The translations under genes and the position numbers were made by a program. From Straminergon stramineum (taxonomy: Eukaryota; Streptophyta; Bryopsida; Hypnales; Calliergonaceae): DNA of 64,000 bases. The notes beneath the pieces are model-generated. The model made no database searches. It saw only the letters and a list, made by a program, of their open reading frames with translations, and was not told the origin of the DNA. Where the stretch lies: assembly GCA_963920665.1 (NCBI GenBank), contig OY987266.1, forward strand, positions 439,001 through 503,000, written 5' to 3'. Positions within the stretch are counted from its first letter, which is position 1. Every line of letters begins with the position of its first letter. Shown piece after piece: positions 60,071 through 64,000 of the stretch.

Positions 60071-60242
60071 CACTTACTTAGACATCCTGAAAGTCGTTCT
60101 TGGCCAGGCATGACAGAATACCACATGCCTCTGCATTGCAAATTTCTTATCCATCGCAGGAGCGGCCAATAACCCAAATTGAGGCGATATTGTAAATTCT
60201 TCCGGACTGGAAGCAGCGATCGCCACCAATTCTGCAACAGGC
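60071..60242 (-). CDS. Possible terminal exon of an unidentified, transposon-disrupted gene
   Basis: After a TGGTTTCAG acceptor the minus strand reads SFGSSSTELPVAELVAIAAS, then PEEFTISPQFGLLAAPAMDK and ends MSK-stop near 60071. The composition is protein-like. It may belong with the fragment at 61504-61628, on the far side of the Mutator-like insertion. The family is unknown. Confidence 0.35.
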
Positions 60243-60403
60243 AACTCAGTAGACGAGGAGCCAAAAGAGCTGAAACCAGCGCCGAAAATTCAAAGAGACA
60301 CAAAATGAAGGAACACGGATGCTCGAGACAATAGCAAAGCTCGAAATCGAAATTCGGGCAATCGCATTTATCCCAGCACTGAAACAAAAATCCACATAAC
60401 AAT

Positions 60404-61484
60404 GGGAGACGTTAATCACCCCCTCTCGAGCAAAAGGGGGGCCTGTTACTGAGGCGAAGCCTGCTTGGGTGGCTGGTTCCCTTGTTGGCCCTTCTGGGGT
60501 CCCGTTGTTGCTTCTCATCACTCCCGACCTCCTGGCCTCCCCGCCCTCAGCCTCTCTCATCGTCCAAGGGGACGAAAAGTGTCCTCACATTGTCCGGCAG
60601 TCACATTCAAAGTGCTGTTACTTTTGCATTCGATGTCAGAATTCAATAAAACTTGTTGGAAAAGTTGCACATATTAGTCTAGTTCACTGGTAAAATTTTC
60701 ATATCAATCCAAAACATTTAAAAAGAACATGTACATCCTATAACTTGTGAACTAGTAATATCCTATAACATCCATTGGTGTGAATGTTCTATTAAACAAT
60801 TGATAGCTTTCCTTTTAATTTCAATTTTCAAATTTTCAAAATATAGAGAAAAAGATGATTTTTTTCATGTTTTTTCTGACTTCATTATTTGCAAAATAAA
60901 ACTCCTCATGAGCCGTGGAAGTTCACTGTAATGCAAAAATGTCTTCATTTTGAACTTTGAATTGCTCCCAAACATTCAAAACAACTTGTCTTGACATGAA
61001 AATTGTACCACAATAACTAGACCTTAAGAGGAACAAAACACAACAAATTTTATTGAAAACAAACATTTTATGAAAAAGTTACAAGCCCCCGAAGTTGCAG
61101 CCATTAGAATGTAATGTGGTGAACTCAAATTGAACCTGTGAACATCCAAGGGCTCTCAAAAACTCAGTACATCTTGGATTGATCTGAAAATTTCAACAGT
61201 GAAACTAGACTAATATGTGCAACTTTTCCAACAAGTTTTATTGAATTCTGACATCGAATGCAAAAGTAACAGCACTTTGAATGTGACTGCCGGACAATGT
61301 GAGGACACTTTTCGTCCCGTTGGACGATGAGAGAGGCCGAGGGCGGGGAGGCCAGGAGGTCGGGAGTGATGAGAAGCAACAACGGGACCCCAGAAGGGCC
61401 AACAAGGGAACCAGCCACGCAAGCAGGCTTCGCCTCACTCACATGCCCCCCCTTTTGCTCGAGAGGGGGTGATTAACGTCTCCC
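60404..61484. mobile_element. Mutator-like element with long terminal inverted repeats (non-autonomous)
   Basis: The outer ends are GGGAGACGTTAATCACC at 60404-60420 and its exact complement at 61468-61484. The arms are about 310 bp (60404-60713 and 61172-61484), nearly identical. The 9-bp target duplication CATAACAAT is exact (60395-60403 and 61485-61493), the duplication length of Mutator superfamily elements. No transposase is present. The outer ~150 bp of each arm is GC-rich and reads as a short frame (GSLVGPSGVPLLLLITPD). The inner part and most of the centre are homologous to the family C TTAA element at 35968-36440, so the element is chimeric. Confidence 0.88.
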
Positions 61485-61503
61485 CATAACAATCGCCCCC
61501 GCA

Positions 61504-61628
61504 GGAGAATGGCAAAATCTGCACCCCGAATGGTACAATTGATGTCAGCAGCAGGCTTCATGAATTCAAAGATTCTCAGAGAGGATTCCAGACGGGCAGT
61601 GCCAATGATCGCCAGCTTTGAATTGGGG
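61504..61628 (-). pseudogene. Coding fragment cut by two transposons
   Basis: Between the Mutator-like element and a TTAA element the minus strand reads KLAIIGTARLESSLRIFEFM and KPAADINCTIRGADFAILLR in one frame. It has strong coding composition, but the frame is bounded by mobile DNA on both sides. I do not recognise it. It probably continues, after removal of the insertion, towards the exon at 60071-60242. Confidence 0.4.
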
Positions 61629-62276
61629 TTAACCCCTAAATGCCCAAGGCACCAAATTCTCATGTTTCAAAAACTTTGAAGTTAAGTAAAACCCAACCAA
61701 ATTGCTATTACTACTAGTTTATATTTTTGGAGAATTCTTTTTGAAGTCTAGTTTTAGTATCAAAAAGTTGATCTTATAAATAAAGGATTATGATTTTTCT
61801 ATTGAAGATTTTGTGCAAGGATGCCCATTGCAATCTTGACTTCTCGTAGTGGTGAGGGCTCTTGGAAATGACCCTCAAATACCCTAGATCTTGGAGGCAA
61901 AATCACATTAGAAAGTCATTTAAAAAAATTGTAGAATAGATTTTGAAAAACCGTCAATTGATTTGGGTTGTGGTATGCTAAGCCCTATAACCTCATATTT
62001 TTTTAGTGCCCAACTTTTTTGAGTTGACTCATGCAAAAAGTGAATTGAAAAATTTTCACAGTTTTTACACCCTCGTGATCAAACATTATAATCTTTCAAT
62101 CTATAAGTGATATTGCTATGTTTTCTTTTCCTATGTGATCTCTAACATGTCTAGTTTGAATTGGTATGGTTACATTTCAAAAGAAATTGGTACAACTTAT
62201 GAAAATGTTGACTTTTTGTTCAATTTAGAGAAAATTTCAAGGAGCTCCAAACAGGCCTTGGGCATGTAGGGATTAA
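61629..62276. mobile_element. TTAA-flanked MITE, family B copy 2
   Basis: It begins TTAACCCCTAAATGCCCAAG and ends, on the minus strand, TTAATCCCTACATGCCCAAG. It is 648 bp and non-autonomous, with the same interior as 41656-42298. The terminal repeats pair over about 22 positions with few mismatches. Confidence 0.85.
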
Positions 62277-63730
62277 GAGCATTGCCACCATGTATACCCT
62301 GTATATTGGGCAAGGGCAAGGGTTGACTCCTTTCCACCACCCACAATTTTTTGTAGCTGGGCGTGCAAATATCACCTTGGAATTATAATTTTTTGATTAT
62401 AATTATAATTTCTATGAATTTCTCAAGTCATCTGTTTTGAAATTACAAAACTACCCATAGAGTGGAGTTGTAAATGTTGTAGAAATAACCCATAACCCAT
62501 AACCACCATTCTATGTATTTATTAGCACTTAAGTATTCATTAATAAAAGAGTGACACGTTACCCCTTATCATTAATGTATTGCTTTTTATCTTAAAATGG
62601 ACAAAATTTTAGATGAATTTTGTGGTGGAAATGGGGCCAAAAATAGGATGGCAAAAATAGGCAAGTGGCGATATTGGGTTGGTCTACCTTAGTAGTTTCA
62701 AAAGCAACCTCTGAAAGCTTCATTGTCCCTGCGCACTATCCTAAGTTGTGTGGCTCCTTCTTCGTTCGACACTATTCGGAGCTTGCTATGTGGTCAATGC
62801 TATGTGGATTTGACTGCCCCTAGGGTGTAGATGCTTTAAGGTAAGATTATACCCTCTAATTGATTGTGCCACTTTGTAGACACTATATATTAATAGAGTA
62901 CATTTGAAATGTACACTATTGATGCCTAGTGATACAAAAGTGTGGCTTTTGAATTGTAGTACAAATAAAGCCTCTTATCTTACAACAAATCAAGCCTACC
63001 CAACTCTATGCAAGTAGCAATAATTCATCCATGAAAAATACTCTTCATCCATATTAATATTAAAATTTCATCCTTAATTTCACTAATTTATTTATTTATT
63101 TTTGGATGAATAGGAAAGCCCATTACAAATTCACAAGTTTTGAATTAGGTAATATGAAATGTGATCCTTGTTATTAGAAAGAAGATATCTAGCCACACCA
63201 AGTTGTGGGAGTTGCAAAGAATGCTATTTCCATTAGAAAAGTTTATTTCATTTCATGTGATATATTCTCAATGGTTGAATTCTTTTGAGTCACACTCAAT
63301 GAGGATCTAAAATGAAGCACTCCATAATACTAAAGAAGTAGATTATGAATCCTAAAACTTTGGTTGCAAATCATAACCAAGATAATGCTAAATGATAAAA
63401 CTCTAAACCATGCTTTCCATATTTTATGCTTAGTTGTCACTTCTACAAATTTGGATTTTATTGAAATCAAGTGCACTTTACATTTAGAAGTCATGGTTAA
63501 ACATTCATGAATTTGCATATTGTATCTCAATAGTGCATATTTAAGAGCTCTTTACTAGTTCGTTTTAATGATCAAGATTTAAGCAAGTTAATTCTCCTAG
63601 TCATGGACTTTGGTCATGGATCATGACTAGGATAAATTCAAATGCAATTTACAAAAATTGAGTTAATATTTTTGAATAAGAATATACTGTAGAATTAGTG
63701 GTAAATAATCAAACTATGAAATAAAATATT
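62277..63730. other. Intergenic, AT-rich, no gene seen
   Basis: It begins GAGCATTGCCACCATGTATA, resembling the start of the GAGCATC-type MITEs, directly abutting the TTAA element; no matching right end was found. The rest is anonymous. Confidence 0.45.
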
Positions 63731-64000
63731 TTAACCCCTAAAATCCCAAGGCCATTTTTCTGTCAAAAAACACTCAAAATTGCTACTTCTATTGCATTCA
63801 TCTAAGAAATCAGAAAAAATACTTTTTTTATAATCTAACTGTAGGATCTTGTACCAAAATTTTCTTGGATAATGTAGTGAAAATTTCATGATGTTTGACC
63901 ATACGGGTTGAAAGATATTAGCATTCAAAGTGAAAGAAAAAGTTTTTTGAAGAAGGTGCTCCAATTGCCTGCAAAACAAAAAACTTTGTATCTTTTACAT
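63731..64000. mobile_element. TTAA-flanked MITE, family A copy 4 (cut by window end)
   Basis: It starts TTAACCCCTAAAATCCCAAG. The following TCAAAAAACACTCAAAATTG is the complement of the right-end region of copies 1 and 3, so this copy lies in the opposite orientation. Its other end is outside the window. Confidence 0.7.

Noticed and set aside
60465..60693. Short frames in the Mutator-like arms (also 61164-61442)
   Set aside because: The same sequence occurs in both inverted arms; they are terminal-repeat sequence and not a duplicated gene. Captured host sequence is possible but not shown.
1..64000. tRNA, rRNA or CRISPR arrays
   Set aside because: No cloverleaf with A and B boxes, no rRNA-like segment and no regularly spaced identical repeats were seen by eye. 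A tRNA scan could still find something that I missed.

Overview
The window reads as nuclear DNA of a land plant. The evidence is spliceosomal genes with many short exons and GT-AG introns, a plant-type Ty1/copia element, a plant LINE with a zf-RVT-like zinc knuckle, a secreted cell-wall-type protein, and AT-rich intergenic DNA crowded with MITEs. I cannot name the species. A non-flowering lineage is a guess based on the bacterial-type acetolactate synthase gene and the dispersed repeats; nothing in the sequence proves it.

Genes, left to right. (1) Positions 82-230, plus strand: last exon of an unidentified gene. (2) 461-5222, minus: a complete 15-exon gene for a SET-domain lysine methyltransferase of the Rubisco LSMT/SETD3/SETD6 class, convergent with gene 1. 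(3) 13948-15825, minus: a three-exon gene for a single-pass membrane protein with signal peptide, small Cys/His ectodomain and proline-rich stalk. (4) 21876-28824, minus: a complete 17-exon gene for a 577-residue thiamine-diphosphate enzyme of bacterial acetolactate-synthase type with no plastid transit peptide; its first intron carries decayed copies of its own first exon. (5) 56106-57574, minus: a two-exon secreted protein with Y-x-Y-D modules and a C-terminal domain like that of PDF1-type proteins. (6) 58287-59889, minus: a four-exon reading of a 128-residue acidic-tailed protein of unknown family. Exon models were built by hand from splice sites and phase agreement.

Mobile DNA dominates the rest. 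A young Ty1/copia element (44500-50088) has two LTRs differing at two sites, a 5-bp target duplication, and a gag-pol frame broken by two amber codons. A 5'-truncated LINE (51966-55270) is bracketed by a 17-bp duplication with one mismatch. A Mutator-like element (60404-61484) has arms of about 310 bp and an exact 9-bp duplication. An 82-bp CACTA-type MITE (30272-30353) has a 3-bp duplication. There are also a GGAGGCAACCCATTT inverted-terminal family (four copies) and a nest of GAGCATCCCCACCC MITEs just upstream of gene 4.

The most striking pattern is a set of at least nine elements in four size families that begin TTAACCCC and end GGGGTTAA. They sit exactly on TTAA tetranucleotides, the hallmark of piggyBac-type transposition, which to my knowledge is seldom described in land plants. 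One lies in one arm of a long inverted repeat (30243-32136) whose other arm preserves the uninterrupted sequence, and one family has been partly incorporated into the Mutator-like element.
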